Source: Halichondria panicea (lineage: Eukaryota; Porifera; Demospongiae; Suberitida; Halichondriidae). From it: a stretch of DNA of 64,000 bases. Where the stretch lies: the NCBI RefSeq assembly GCF_963675165.1, contig NC_087392.1:4299442-4363441 (forward strand). Direction: 5' to 3'. The notes under the pieces were generated by a model. The model was not told the origin of the DNA. It made no database searches and saw only the letters and a list, made by a program, of their open reading frames with translations. Below are positions 52,414-63,163 of the stretch, piece by piece (within the stretch, counting starts at the first letter, position 1; the number at the start of each line of letters is the position of its first letter). A program made the position numbers and the translations under genes.

Positions 52414-55400
52414 TGTGGGTGTGTGTGTGGTGTGGGTGGAGGGGGTAAATAAGTGAACAGGTGCTTTTGAGCAAAGTAACAAAGTTAGTCCAACCATGTG
52501 CTGATGGGGCTACATGTGTGCTTATACAATAATGTGAAAGTATGACATAATTGTATCATTGTAAAGGTACGTCTTTGCCATTTAACATCATTTAACGCAT
52601 GCAGACACACACAGAGACACGTACTAGACAGTGAGTGTTCTCCACTGGTGGTGAGGTCCACCGAAGCCTTGGGGCTTTTGCTGGCCATCTTGGCCGCTCG
52701 CTGGGCAAACCGTTTCATCTCCTCCTCACTATAGTTGATCTGCACGGATGATGACAGTCATAAATGTACAGCACACAAATAAACAATATGGAGTTGTAGG
52801 CAGTGCTGTGCCCAGAATATTCAAAGTGATGGCTGCATGTATTCATGTATTTTTAATCCTCATGAGTCATCACAATTTAAAACACTCTATTTTATGTAGT
52901 AAACTAGGCCTTATTGTGTGTCTAGAGGTGGTTAGTACCATCCAACATCGACCTGGTTATAATTACAACAGCTAGTGAAAATTGCTCTGTTTTCTCCAGC
53001 TTGCAGACAATAACATTTTATTACGCTACAACAACAGGACACAGAGTATTATGTATATACAGCACAACTGCACATAATTATTGTTAGAGGCATGCAGTTG
53101 CTTACTTTGAGGAGCTCTGTCTTCTCTAGGATGTGACACCGATCGTCTCTCTGGTTTAAGTTGATGCAACGCCCGAAACTGTCCACAACACAAAAACAAG
53201 GTAAGTAAGTAACATACACTAATCAATGTACGCACAATTGACTAAATACATAAAACGAGTTCTCTTGATCACTTAATTGGTAATATACATAATTATACGT
53301 AAGTAGTCTTAATTAACACCAATCACAACTCAGTGAGGCCTGTTTCTTGAGCTGTAATAAACAGGTGGCCTGCTAACACAAGTTGAAACACACATGTAGT
53401 AGAGCTTTATAGCTTTGTTAAAGATGGTGATGCTTATATACAATGTATACATAAAGGTGGCCAGGTTTCACTGTATCGAGATCACATTCAGTAGTAGCTA
53501 AGTCTACAAACGGACTTGCCACCCATATAGTAGCTACCTCTCTATTGAGACTCCTCTTTAGGTCCTATAGACCACTTATCATGCACTCACTGCTACTATT
53601 AATGCTGAATGCATGAAGTATGGAGGCGGCTATATAGAGTACCAACAAGTTACTAGCACGTACAGTCATTATAACTATACGAATGGTTTGTACAATAATT
53701 ATGTATACCTAGTCGACTTGGACTAAGAACTTGGAAATTACTTTTTCTTTATAAGTATAAGTATGGTATATATGAGCACTGACTGACTGCACGTACCTGC
53801 TCCCTGTTGAGAATAAGTAAGTATCAGAGAGCATGACACTGCCAGTGAGGACACAGTACCAGCAGTCTGCCAAGGCACCGGCTCTGTGGGGGTGGAGAGT
53901 GTGAGTGTGTGTGTGTGGGTGTGTGTGGGTGTGTGTGAGTGTGGGTGTGGGGGTAGTGGCAAGGAAATACGTGTCCTCAAAGCTGAGACAACACACACAA
54001 TACAGTTGTGGAGGGCTCGTGTACGTGTATATGTAGGTCAGCTGCAGGTTATTAGCAGGAGTGCACTCCTGGTATAAGTGATGCGTGAAAGCTAGCTTAA
54101 TGGCTGTGTGATACATCTTCTTACAGCAATACACTTTAAGCTAAATACAATTTAGTTGGAAGTTGAACCAACTCAGTGCCCACCCATTATCTCAAAGAGA
54201 AGTTGTGATAAGGGGGCTATGAGAAGTAGCCACAAACAGGCAGTGTGTGTACAGCGCTATACCAAACTGAAAACTGATTTCTCTGATAATGACAGGAATA
54301 GTTTTATATTACAGACAGGTACTCACTCGTAAAGAATGGTGTCTTTCAGATGCAGTTCGTAGATCAGCCTGTCAGGAACACACCTGCACACAGGGACCAT
54401 GGTTACAATCAATCTACACAACAACACTATCTAACACAATGTTAGTAATACAAAACAATATTGTGCACAATGAATTAGCTTGGAGACAACACAGGGATAC
54501 TATTAGACTAGCTAAATAAATAACAAAAGGAAGGAGCAAACTTGTCTTTGAAACAACTACTCAAGCTAGTGCTACACACACTCAACAGTTAACTAGCCAT
54601 GCAGCACACAGATAGGCTACAAAACAGCAAACAGTAACTGAAGAGCTTTCTTATACTGAGCACCTACCAATATTAAATAAGCTACAAACTTCTCTCTCAC
54701 ACAAAGATGCTCAAGCTGGCTACTAGCAATGCCACACAAGAACACTACTGAAGTGCCGTATAAGTTTGGATCATTATGAATGCATGCACTTCTATATAAG
54801 CAGTCCAGTTTAATCTGTTGGAATTCACAGTTTAGAACAACAGTAACGCAACCTTGATTGCCTTTATCTGCTCCAAAAGGAGATCAGAGGAATTAGCCAA
54901 ATATGGCTGCCAGGTTTTATGAGAATACAATAACTAACTACCTGTTAGAATTAAGAAGCTTGGAAACAGACACTTCCGTAATATCACGTAATAATATCAT
55001 ATTATCAGTTGGGTAATGATCACTACATTAATAGTAAGCATGTTGTTAGACAAATCGTAACTAGTACAAACCACAAAACACAACAGCTGATCAAAACTTG
55101 AAAAAGCTATTCTTGGCCAGCTAACACTAATTAAAAAGTTGAATATTAATTTTGCATGGATACTCAAATCCAAAACAGTACAACAAAGAAAAATCATTAT
55201 TATTGTGCACGATTATGACTAACTACGTATCTAACAGAGCTTCAAAAACAGTAAAAGGAGAGCACCCGCAAATTGGTTTTCAATACATCTGATGAGGGCC
55301 CAGTGTATAATGTAGCTGTACAACTCTGATTATAATTATATCGTTATTATTATTATGGTACATGCTCGTGTGAGGGACTTACTTGAACTGTGTTGAGTCG

Positions 55401-57595
55401 TAGAACTCGAATTCACTCAACTTCTTCAGAGTGTGGCAGATGTAGTCATGGTCCTGGAGGGGAGGGGAGGAGGGGATTGAGTTAAAACATGTAATAGTTA
55501 GATCATGTGAATAGTGTCCCTCAACCCTCGGACATACACACTCAAGTGGTATCTAATTAGCTTCAACAAAACGTTTTCAGAGCAGCAAAAAAACCCACAG
55601 AATATATGCACTTGTTAGTTTAAATGTAACTGTTACATGTACATACGTGAATTGCATAGCATGCAAGTACATTTTATTACAGGGAATTCTACTGGTTCGT
55701 CAACACTGAAATTGTGGTTTTTGTTGAGAAGTTTAGTGTGTTTACAATACAGACGTACACAGGCTCGTATACAGGCTGTCAATATAAACAAAGCACAACA
55801 CATAATGAATATAAGTACATGTATGTACGACACATACACGCACACTCATAGAGCAATATTGTGACCATGGGATCAAAAATGTGAGGAATCTCAACAATAT
55901 TCACGACACTTAACAAAAGGAGAAAAACCACAAGCTATAAATGAATATCTCTACGAACACTGCTATATAGCACTAAAGTGAAAGTGCTGTGCTGGGAAAA
56001 ACAAGGAACAAGCAAGCAAAATAACAGTTGACTGTGTAAGGTGACATTACACCTGAGCTACACAATACATTAGTGTAGCTGTTTCTCTTACAAATGTACT
56101 GTTATTGAGCTAACGGTTTATGGCAAACCAGAAACTATATTCAATATCGGGGTACTTATATATATACTTGTCGAACATCAAGTGAGAAGACCAAAATATG
56201 TATGAAGAACTAACTAATGCACAACAAAGCCATGTGTATATTATGTGCAGGTGTACTATGACCTTGCTCGATACACAAACATTCACACACACACACACAC
56301 ACACACACAGGAACAGCTGCACAGTGAAACACGTGGTATACACAGGGAGGTTCTATAACAAACCATTGAGTGATGGTAGTGTCAGTGGGGTGAGGTAAGG
56401 ACAGGCTCAATAGGGTATGCACAGTAAACAGTGATATTTACATTACCACATAGCGAAACAAACACTGTCACATAAGAAGCCCCAAAATGAGCTTAGGAAA
56501 ACCACTCAACCTTCAGAACAGTTCAGGGGTTGAAAATGTGGCATCCCCTTCAGCAAGCTATATCTACAAACACTAGTTACAGAGATTATCAGGGAGGGGA
56601 CTTTCTAAAGAAATCTCAGGAATTCTCATCTTGTATCACAACAGGAAGACATACATACATAGCTATACCCCATACAGTACTACTACACTACATTAATCCA
56701 TGAAGCCATTAGTTTGTTAGGTGGTGGTACTGCTTCAGTCCATGCTGGATTTGTGTAGCCTAGTCTATAAGGATTCGTTCTTCAAAGCTTGCAACCATGT
56801 ACCAAGGAAACAGAAATACCTCTGCAGTGTGTAATACTTATAAGCTCAATGGACACTTGTATGGGACACAAAAGTCTAAACAAGTCACACAATAAGCAGG
56901 ATAATTAGAGAAGCTTTTCATGCAAATTTGCTAATGTATATCATATTGATACGTGGTAATTACTGGCACTATAATTGAGAGCTAGGGGGATGATGGTTGC
57001 TTGGCAATTATACAGCAAGCACTCCATGTACAGTCACACAACACTGCACTGTAGACCCACAGAGACTATTACAAAGACTACAGTGGAACTTGGTAGGCTA
57101 GACAACCAACAGCCAGACAATCAGAGGGACCACCTCTTACAACTTTGCTGAATTTATACTACCAGGTTGCACTTTAAGAGTACATATGAAACACTTACTG
57201 CACACGCACACGCGCACACACACACGCACGCACGCACACACACACACAGCACACACATACACACAGTGCTTAGGAGAGCGAGACCACACTACTAATGTAA
57301 TAACCAGTCGGCATTATCAATGTGAATGCAGCGCTAAATGCAGCATATTGTGTGTGTTTAGCCTACTGGTTCCGTACAGTACAAAGCCTGCCTAGTAAAT
57401 AATATAATTATATAGTCCACCATCACATGGCAACAATGAGCACACATCTGGTGCCATACATCGACCAGAAACCTGTGAAAGTAGATAGCCAGCTACACAC
57501 ACTTCCCTCACCTCTGGTGTCCTGTCTGAATGCGGCTTCTTGACACAGTCCACAAACCGCTTGGTGAATACTAGGTCTCCCTCCAGTGACATCAT
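37402..57595 (-). CDS. RAPGEF2: PDZ-GEF, Rap guanine nucleotide exchange factor (RAPGEF2/6 type)
   Basis: About 38 short exons over 20 kb. The start at 57595 codes [10 protein letters not shown] and [10 protein letters not shown], like the family's KKPPERTPED. A first cyclic-nucleotide-like domain follows (54.4-53.1 kb, [13 protein letters not shown]). Then come Ser/Arg-rich linkers (52.7-51.0 kb), a second such domain (50.4-48.9 kb, [13 protein letters not shown]), RasGEF-N (47.6-47.0 kb, [15 protein letters not shown]), PDZ (44.3-43.7 kb, KAGLRLGDQ), a basic linker, Ras-association (42.3-41.5 kb) and the RasGEF catalytic domain (41.2-39.6 kb, [33 protein letters not shown]). A proline-rich tail ends near 37402 with [11 protein letters not shown]. 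The full RAPGEF2/6 domain order is kept. Family members activate Rap1/Rap2 at membranes and junctions. Exact borders of several linker exons are uncertain. Confidence 0.93.
37570..37685. repeat. Dispersed repeat family B, partial copy
   Basis: AATGAAACCTGGTGGATGTA, GAGGTGGCCTGCTAACACAG and CTATGGAGACTTTGGGGCCA follow the family B order in reverse orientation. Confidence 0.75.
38209..38276. repeat. Short tandem duplication at a RAPGEF splice donor
   Basis: GGGACCAACCCTAACCCAAGGA at 38209 and GGGACTAACCTGAACCCAAG at 38254, 45 bp apart. On the minus strand the second contains an exon end GGGTTCAG followed by the donor GTTAGT; the first is a diverged intronic copy. Confidence 0.6.
40571..40727. 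mobile_element. Dispersed repeat family B, full copy
   Basis: Opens CAGTGAAACCTGTCTTTACA and closes ACGGTTTTCACTG; interior CAGGTCACCCTCTAAAATAC, CAGCCAGGTTAATGGGGCCC and GCAGGCCACCTCTTTATAAC. About 157 bp, in a RAPGEF intron. Confidence 0.85.
44380..44515. repeat. Diverged GCGAAAACATT repeat related to family D
   Basis: GATCGCGAAGCC, CGCAAAAGTTGGATTGCATA and GGCTCATTCGCAAAACATTG resemble the inverted family D interior, heavily diverged. In the intron 5' of the PDZ exon. Confidence 0.45.
44553..44662. repeat. 55-bp tandem duplication carrying a splice donor
   Basis: Two identical 55-bp units, 44553-44607 and 44608-44662, beginning CCTGTTACCTGCATGGCTAT and ending CACCAGCTCAATG. On the minus strand each holds the exon end CATTGAGCTG followed by GTGAGC. 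One copy is the real 3' end of the RAPGEF exon coding RAATRSIEL; the other is a ready-made second donor 55 bp into the intron. Confidence 0.94.
45477..46487 (-). mobile_element. Tc1/mariner transposase, intact ORF (DD34E)
   Basis: Uninterrupted 336-residue ORF from ATG 46487, in an intron of the RAPGEF gene and on the same strand. The N-terminal half carries two helix-turn-helix units ([33 protein letters not shown]), and the middle has the Tc1-type [11 protein letters not shown] and RLEWC. The catalytic domain has VIWSDETS, then MQDNDSRH, then [15 protein letters not shown], with 34 residues between the second Asp and the Glu, the Tc1 spacing. It encodes cut-and-paste DNA transposition into TA sites. 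No stop or frameshift is seen, so it may be young or active. I could not confirm terminal inverted repeats; GTACTTAGAAGTACGGGTA near 45317 and the TACCC-rich array near 46610 are the only candidates. Confidence 0.94.
46598..46735. repeat. TACCCCTACTAC minisatellite
   Basis: Five or so degenerate units of about 22-24 bp built from AAGTACCCCTACTACTACCC. It lies 110 bp upstream of the transposase start, so it may be part of that element's end. Confidence 0.8.
48255..48428. mobile_element. Dispersed repeat family B copy
   Basis: GCCAGGTTAATGGGCCCCAA, AGTCTCCATAGAATGTG, AGCAGGCCACCTCTAATGGA and closing ACAGGTTTCACTGTGA. In a RAPGEF intron. Confidence 0.85.
50567..50700. mobile_element. Dispersed repeat family B copy, inverted
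   Basis: Opens ACAGTGAAACCTGTCTAACC, then GAGAGGTGGCCTGCTAACAT and CTTGGCTGTATTATAGAGGG. Opposite orientation to the 40571 copy. Confidence 0.85.
51706..51839. mobile_element. Family C element, short copy
   Basis: Opens TACCGTAGAGCGCGTAATTT and closes AATGACCCGCTATACAGTA; interior GGGTAAGCTGACCTCCACAA as in the 34862 copy. About 134 bp. Confidence 0.85.
52378..52432. repeat. (GT)n microsatellite
   Basis: GT run immediately beside the donor of a RAPGEF linker exon, on the plus strand. Similar CA/GT runs: 1319-1396, 53903-53950, 56284-56311 and 57195-57266. Confidence 0.9.
53328..53475. repeat. Dispersed repeat family B copy, diverged
   Basis: CTCAGTGAGGCCTGTTTCTT, AACAGGTGGCCTGCTAACAC and closing GGTGGCCAGGTTTCACTGT. 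Confidence 0.75.
55456..57511. other. Large first intron of the RAPGEF gene, no gene seen
   Basis: About 2 kb between the first and second coding exons. It holds two CA microsatellites and AT-rich unique sequence. No repeat family described here and no credible ORF was found. As the first intron of a signalling gene it could hold regulatory DNA, but nothing specific is visible. Confidence 0.5.
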
Positions 57596-58187
57596 TAGTC
57601 CCCTCACACACTAGCTCACAAAGCTCCTCAGGCCTCAGATATGCACCTGTCAATTGTTATGTTGCACTGGTTTCCACTGTTTCTTTATGGATGACTTGCT
57701 TTGCTAGCAGACAGAGATACAGTGTCTTCGTGTTTAGGAGCTTTTATTATATAGTACTTGGGTGGCTGTGAAAGGGATCAGGTATAATTATATCAATGAA
57801 GAGTCTTGAGTCACTGATATGGATGTGGAGCTTATTCGGTTTCTTCGATCTTGCCACTGTTTAATTAATACTGATGTCTATTATACGCAAATGCTCTAGT
57901 CAATACTAGTAGACACATCAGAGTCCACAGTTAATGTGTTTAATAATTATATAGACTAGAAAATGGCTAATAAACGGTCCTTGAGTCAATAATTATTCTC
58001 TACATGTACGCTGTACACAGCAAGAAATTATTGTCGTTTAATTAGACAATGACATAAGGATGAGACAACACAAAATGGAAGTAAAAATCTCTTGATATGT
58101 GCAATATTTATCCTGACTAAAGCACCACAGCATAGATCTTAATACTATACAGAGTTCTGATTGTGAAACACATTGACATAATTATAG

Positions 58188-59141
58188 CTACTCCACACCA
58201 TGTGCGAATATCATCACTAAGCCAGGAGACACAATCATTGCTTCTCCCATATGCTCATTCTCAGAGGCCATTATCACAATCGCTTGCTTCCCGGGAACTC
58301 TTTTAGTGACATACTGCTCGTATCTCCTCCGATTCATCTGTCTAGTTTCCAGTGTGCTCAGTCCAGTAGGCCATCTACGCTCATGGGCATTGGCCATTAG
58401 TTCTGTTAGGAGGTGCGAGGGACACCCACTGTCTCCTAGTGCTCGCTTGATGATGGCTTGCAGAACAGCATCCGGTGTTGAAATCATTCCTCCCCATCTT
58501 CTGACTCGTGCCGATTTAAGAGTTGATAGCCATCGAACTGTTTGGATAGCTTTTTCAGTTTCGTCCGTGTTGCTGAGACTACCACAGACGGAGGTACGCA
58601 TGCTTCGGACTATTTCCTTGAGGATAAGGATTTCACGGTATTGGTCATTTAGTTGTAGCTCAAGATTATCGACTTTGCTGACAAGTTCGTCCACTCGCTC
58701 AGATTTCTCGTTGAGAAGTTTGTGCAGTTCTTGAACACAGTTGTGTTTGGGCACCTCATCTAACGGGACAACTAAACCACACCCTTTATCGCAGGGAACA
58801 GGCCTCTTGGGGTTGAAAAGACACTCATTGTGGTGCGCTCCTAGAGAGTCTAATCTCACTACAGTAGTGCATCCAAAATCTTTGTTATCACATGATATTT
58901 TCAATCGCGAAAGCAAGTTTCTCAATATTCGAGGTGGTTGAATCAAGTCTTCGACAGGTGACACAGGATTTCGATCAACTGGGCATACTTGTTGGTGTTT
59001 GAACCATTCATGAACACAAGAGCCACAAAAGCAGTGCTCACACTGACGGATTTGAACTGGAGACTCGAGAACTTGACCACATATAGTGCACATCAGTTCT
59101 TCATCGACCTCGTCATTAAATCTGGTGATTTCGTAGCCCAT
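58188..59141 (-). CDS. RNF41: RNF41/NRDP1 E3 ubiquitin ligase, intronless CDS
   Basis: 317 residues, exactly the human RNF41 length, from ATG 59141 (MGYEITRFNDEVDEELMC). The RING at about residues 18-57 is C3HC3D: CTICG, CEHCFCGSC, then CPVDR. A SIAH/TRAF-type zinc region follows (CDNKDFGCTTVVRLD, NPKRPVPCDKGCGL, HNC), then a coiled coil at about 135-180, then the C-terminal USP8/receptor-binding domain with VRRWGGMISTPDAVLQAIIK, NAHERRWP, GLSTLETRQMNRR and PGLVMIFAHGVE. In vertebrates it ubiquitinates ErbB3 and other receptors and is stabilised by USP8. The whole reading frame is one exon, unusual among its intron-dense neighbours. A 5' leader exon probably ends just upstream. Confidence 0.97.
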   Translation of the reverse strand: MGYEITRFNDEVDEELMCTICGQVLESPVQIRQCEHCFCGSCVHEWFKHQQVCPVDRNPVSPVEDLIQPPRILRNLLSRLKISCDNKDFGCTTVVRLDSLGAHHNECLFNPKRPVPCDKGCGLVVPLDEVPKHNCVQELHKLLNEKSERVDELVSKVDNLELQLNDQYREILILKEIVRSMRTSVCGSLSNTDETEKAIQTVRWLSTLKSARVRRWGGMISTPDAVLQAIIKRALGDSGCPSHLLTELMANAHERRWPTGLSTLETRQMNRRRYEQYVTKRVPGKQAIVIMASENEHMGEAMIVSPGLVMIFAHGVE

Positions 59142-59186
59142 GATAATCAATCCTAGACACGATCAGCTTTTAGAAGTGAGTCTCAT

Positions 59187-59490
59187 GGCCTCTGCTTCAA
59201 TAATCTGCCAAGAGAAATTATTGTCAATGTCCTCCAGAATGAAGAGTTATAAAAACCAAGGTAAGCTATTCCATCTAGATCTAGGTCTAATAATGATACT
59301 TACAGTGAATCATTAGTGAATCAGGATAATGGTGAACCACAATAATTTCTTGTCCAGCGTCTGCAACCAATGATACACGTCGTTTCTGCTCAACGCTTTG
59401 ACCTTTCTGTACAATGTAGACCTTCTGATGGTGCGTCTTACTTAGAATATTCATGACTAGCACATGAGCATGCGCGAAAGTGGTTGCCAT
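59187..59490 (-). CDS. Small ORF (about 64 aa) in the probable RNF41 leader
   Basis: ATG at 59490 opens MATTFAHAHVLVMNILSK and continues through YIVQKGQSVEQKRRVSLV to DSLMIH at the donor GTAAGT (exon 59304-59490). The next acceptor gives an exon starting at 59204, where the frame ends after two codons (TAT TAT TGA). RNF41's ATG lies about 50 bases further on. So this is either an upstream ORF on the RNF41 transcript or a tiny separate protein. I recognise no family. It faces RSPH3 head to head at 77 bp. Confidence 0.45.
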
Positions 59491-59497
59491 AGATACA
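59483..59497. promoter_or_regulatory. Possible RFX X-box between RNF41 leader ORF and RSPH3
   Basis: GTTGCCATAGATAC resembles the X-box GTNRCC(N)RGYAAC-type palindrome bound by RFX factors at ciliary genes. It lies about 71 bp upstream of the RSPH3 ATG but overlaps the start codon of the small minus-strand ORF. The right half-site is imperfect. Confidence 0.35.
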
Positions 59498-59567
59498 TAC
59501 ATATTGTGTAAACATAGTACATGTAAATATTAAGTTCCCCCAATAAACCTGTCCAAGGACTGTAATC

Positions 59568-62500
59568 ATGGCTGCTTCTGTAGTACCACCAACTGCAGAA
59601 GGGAGTGGTACGTACACCTACTCTTCTCAGCCAAGAGCTGTCCAGCAAAGACAAAAGTTCAGAGACCAGTAAGTCCGATACCTTTTTCTGACCATGTGTC
59701 GGTTAAACTTTAATTCTCTACAGGAATCAGTACAACAACATCATGTACGATCATCGCATTGTGAGGGGAAATACATATGCTCTACACACCCTACCAGCAG
59801 TGAGTAAAAGCTATAATTTAAATATGTTACAAGTAGTTGAATATTTACATATAGTAGGCTTTTAGGCATCATAAAAGTGTACAATTTGAAGTGGTGGTAC
59901 TTGCAAAGCTCAAATGTTGTGATACTGCACCTCAATGACTGTGTTCATCTCTTAGTCCTCTCAGCCAGACCCTCTGGAGCTACAGAGGCAGCAAGAGTCT
60001 CGACGTAGAGCTTTGGCCAGGAAGAGAGCACGGGACCAACTGAGACCACGCTCACCAGAGCCAGTGGAGGGCAGGAAGCATATCGAGGTACAGACAGAGC
60101 TCTATCTTGAGGAAATAACAGGTGAGGTCTATATTACTATCGTGTCTGTATTACTAGAATATTTTGCGGGTGAAAAACCTTTGCGAATGAGCCAAATCAG
60201 CAGAAAAGTTGACCCTTTTGCGATCTAACTATTGCGTTCTGGCAAGGATCGTGTTTATTTACAGTGGTGGTTTTGCGGATTTTATTGTTGCGAATTGATC
60301 AACCCTCGCAAAGTTCGCAAATGTTTGATGCTCGCAAAACATTCTAGTAATACGGTAGGTGTAGTAGCGCTTATCGGCGCCATAATAATTATTATGTGCA
60401 TATTATTTTATGCTAATAATCCACTACTGAACCCTAAGGGCATTGGAGAAGAATCTTACAGTAGATGAAAAAGTATTGTTAGAAAAATATAATGTGTAGA
60501 TTACGTGTACCTGATATCGGGTATTACTGAGAATTTTTTATCCTTCTTTCTCTAGATCGAGTTGAGGAGGCTGATATACAGACCCAGACTGATGCATTCC
60601 TGGATCGACCACCTACCCCTCTGTTTGTGCCTGCTAAGACTGGTGTCGATGTCTCCACTCAAATAGCCGAGGGAGATGTAAGTGGCATAGTTTACTGGTG
60701 TACATGTGTATGTAGGTCAGGTCAGTTCTCTCTCAGTCTGTGTATGCCACTGTAGGTTGGTTGGTTGTCCACATTTGAGTTAGAAATAATTATTGCTGTG
60801 CTACTAGTATCAGTATACTAACCTTTTCCTTAGTTTGAGACACATCCCTTTAGGGTTAAAACTGCATGAATCCCACATGCATGTGCATGAATTTTAAATT
60901 CTCATTGTTTTCTCAGCTGTTTGATTTCAACCTTGAAGTGAAACCCATCCTGGAGGTACTGGTCGGGAAGACGGTGGAACAAGCTCTGTTGGAAGTGATG
61001 GAGGAGGAGGAACTTGCCAGCCTCAGAGCTCAGCAGGTGAACTATATCCTAAGCTATTAGTCTCCATTGAATTGACTGTGGAATTATTTTTCACCACGCT
61101 TGTAATAATAGGCAAGTCATGTATTATTCTAATTCACTTCTAAATCTAACAACTCTACGCTTTGTTTTACCAAAAGCTCTATTAGATTGTTCTTTTATGT
61201 TTGGTGTAGCGTGAATTTGAGGAGAACCGTAATGCTGAGGTGGTGGAGACTCAACGACTGGATGAACAAGAGAGACGACGAAGAGAAGAAAAGGTGATTA
61301 TAATTGTCTGTTTCTCTCATTAATGTTTTTATTGCTGTAAATGCATGACTGTTTATTGGGATTATTTGACTCAAGGCAAAGGGTGGGTATTGCATAACAT
61401 AATACATGGGCATGTACATGTACTTTTGAATTGAGTGTGTACTGACCATAATTGTTTCTTTATTTGTTTGTAGGAGCGTCGCCTGCAGCAACAGCGAGAG
61501 GCTCTACTCAAGGAGAAAGAAACAGCCGAGAAGATTGCTGCAAGGGCCTTTGCACAAAGCTACCTTTCTGATTTAGTGCCATCTGTGTTCAACACACTCA
61601 AGGAGCATGGGTTCTTCTATGACCCAGTGGAAAGAGGTACAAGTCCTATAATTAGGATCATTGAAGCAATACTCGTATAGCAAAGAGCAACTCTTACTGA
61701 TACCTGCAGTGTTAGTGTATACCTTAAAATGTCAGAGGTCAGACGTTGCTTCTTAATAATAGGTGGTTCTACTAAAACTAGTCTTTCAAGTGGCCTAGAA
61801 TCCAGGCTAGGTGGCTAGGTTTTGACCCCCATTAGAAACTTTTTCGTCAAGGCAGCTGCTACTTTGAGAGATTAGAATATTAAGGGTGACGCATATCTGT
61901 AGGGTCTAGGGTCGCCTTAAATTGATTTAACCTACTCAGTATTGCATGTTCATCCCTGCAGAGGTGGAGACAGTGTTTATGCCTTGGCTCATGGATGAAG
62001 CTTTAAAAACCCTCGAAAAGACTGTTCTAGCAAGAGCCATGGTTGATGGTAAGGTTTAAATTGTTACGTTGGTTTTATTGCAATACACCTCTCTCTTATA
62101 CAGTGATTATCCGTGATATTATTGCCAAGCGTGTTGGTGTCCCTGTGTCCAAGCCCTCCACCCCCGAACACTCTGAGAACACCGTCACTGAGGCTGAACC
62201 CACCAGTGAAGAGGGAACTGCACCCAAAACAGGTGAGTCTCATACTGATTTAAATAAGAGTCCTATATAGCTGTTGTGTTAACTTGTAACTGTGCTTGTT
62301 GTTTAATGTATCATGAATATCTTCATTGCTAAATTAAGTAATTACAATTTAAGTAGTGGGTTTTTACTTGCAGAACCTCTTGAGAAAGTGTTTGGAGAGA
62401 AAGATGACTCCACTCCATCTCAGCCACCTGCAACTGATTCTGAGGTCCAACCAACTGTTGATCCCCCACCAGAGACTACCCAAGCTCCTGCTGAAAGTAC

Positions 62501-62918
62501 TGAACCCCCTACGAATGAAGCAACTGTCAAGCCACCCGCTGACCCTCCAAGTGATCCACCCGCTGAGCCACCAAGTGACCCACCCACTGAACCTCCAAGT
62601 GACCCACCCACTGAACCTCCAAGTGACACACCCACTGAACCACCCAGTGACTCAGCCGCTGAACCTCCAAGTGACCCACCCACTGAACCACCCAGTGAAC
62701 TTCCAAGTGACCCACCCACTGAATCTCCAAGTGACTCACCCGCTGAGCCACCCAGTGACCCACCCACTGAACCTCCGAGTGATTCAGCCACTGACCCACC
62801 CACTGAGCCAGCTCCAGCTGAAGACAAAATTGAAACATTGGGAGAGCCTACAGAAGCTACAGAGCAGCCTGTAACTGAGGAGACACCTGCTACTGAAACT
62901 GAAGAAAAAACTGATTAA
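59568..62918 (+). CDS. RSPH3: Radial spoke head protein 3 (RSPH3)
   Basis: Structural subunit of the axonemal radial spoke in motile cilia and flagella; the family anchors PKA regulatory subunits. Ten exons: 59568-59668, 59724-59799, 59956-60121, 60556-60677, 60917-61036, 61210-61293, 61474-61636, 61962-62048, 62104-62232 and 62374-62918, all phases consistent. Family stretches are FRDQNQYNNIMYDHRIVRGN near the N-terminus, KHIEVQTELYLEEI, EADIQTQTDAFLDRP, LFDFNLEVKPILEVLVGKT, EVVETQRLDEQERRRREEK and SYLSDLVPSVFNTLKEHGFF. The C-terminal exon adds an acidic proline-rich repeat tail of about 180 residues not expected to be conserved. A family D element lies in intron 3. Presence implies a motile cilium. 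Confidence 0.94.
60151..60357. mobile_element. Family D element in RSPH3 intron 3
   Basis: TTACTAGAATATTTTGCGGG to CATTCTAGTAATACGGTA, about 207 bp; matches the copy at 30422-30624 along its length. The terminal TACGGTA agrees with families C and E. Confidence 0.88.
62530..62815. repeat. 24-bp coding minisatellite in RSPH3 exon 10
   Basis: About eleven degenerate units of CCACCCACTGAACCTCCAAG-TGAC type encode EPPSDPPT and variants (EPPSDSAA, ESPSDSPA). Frame is kept throughout. The antisense frame is open as well, a by-product of the repeat. Confidence 0.93.
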
Positions 62919-63163
62919 CAAAAATTATTATAATTTTTAGTCTAGCTTTCTGTATGTCGCTATAATTATTAACCTATTATGTTAATTTGCTGTAGCAATA
63001 ATTTCAAGACCATGAATAAGATCTTCTAATTACCATGCACAGAAAACATTCTTCTGTCATAATTATTATGCAAACAGATGGCATTAGAGGATACACGTAA
63101 TTAATAATTATATCAACACATAAGCATGCATGCAGGATGATGGATATGATGATGCTACTATAG

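Noticed and set aside
62420-62827. Antisense Gly/Ser-repeat ORF opposite RSPH3 exon 10
   Set aside because: Mirror image of the coding minisatellite; the sense frame is the established RSPH3 tail and has the splice support.
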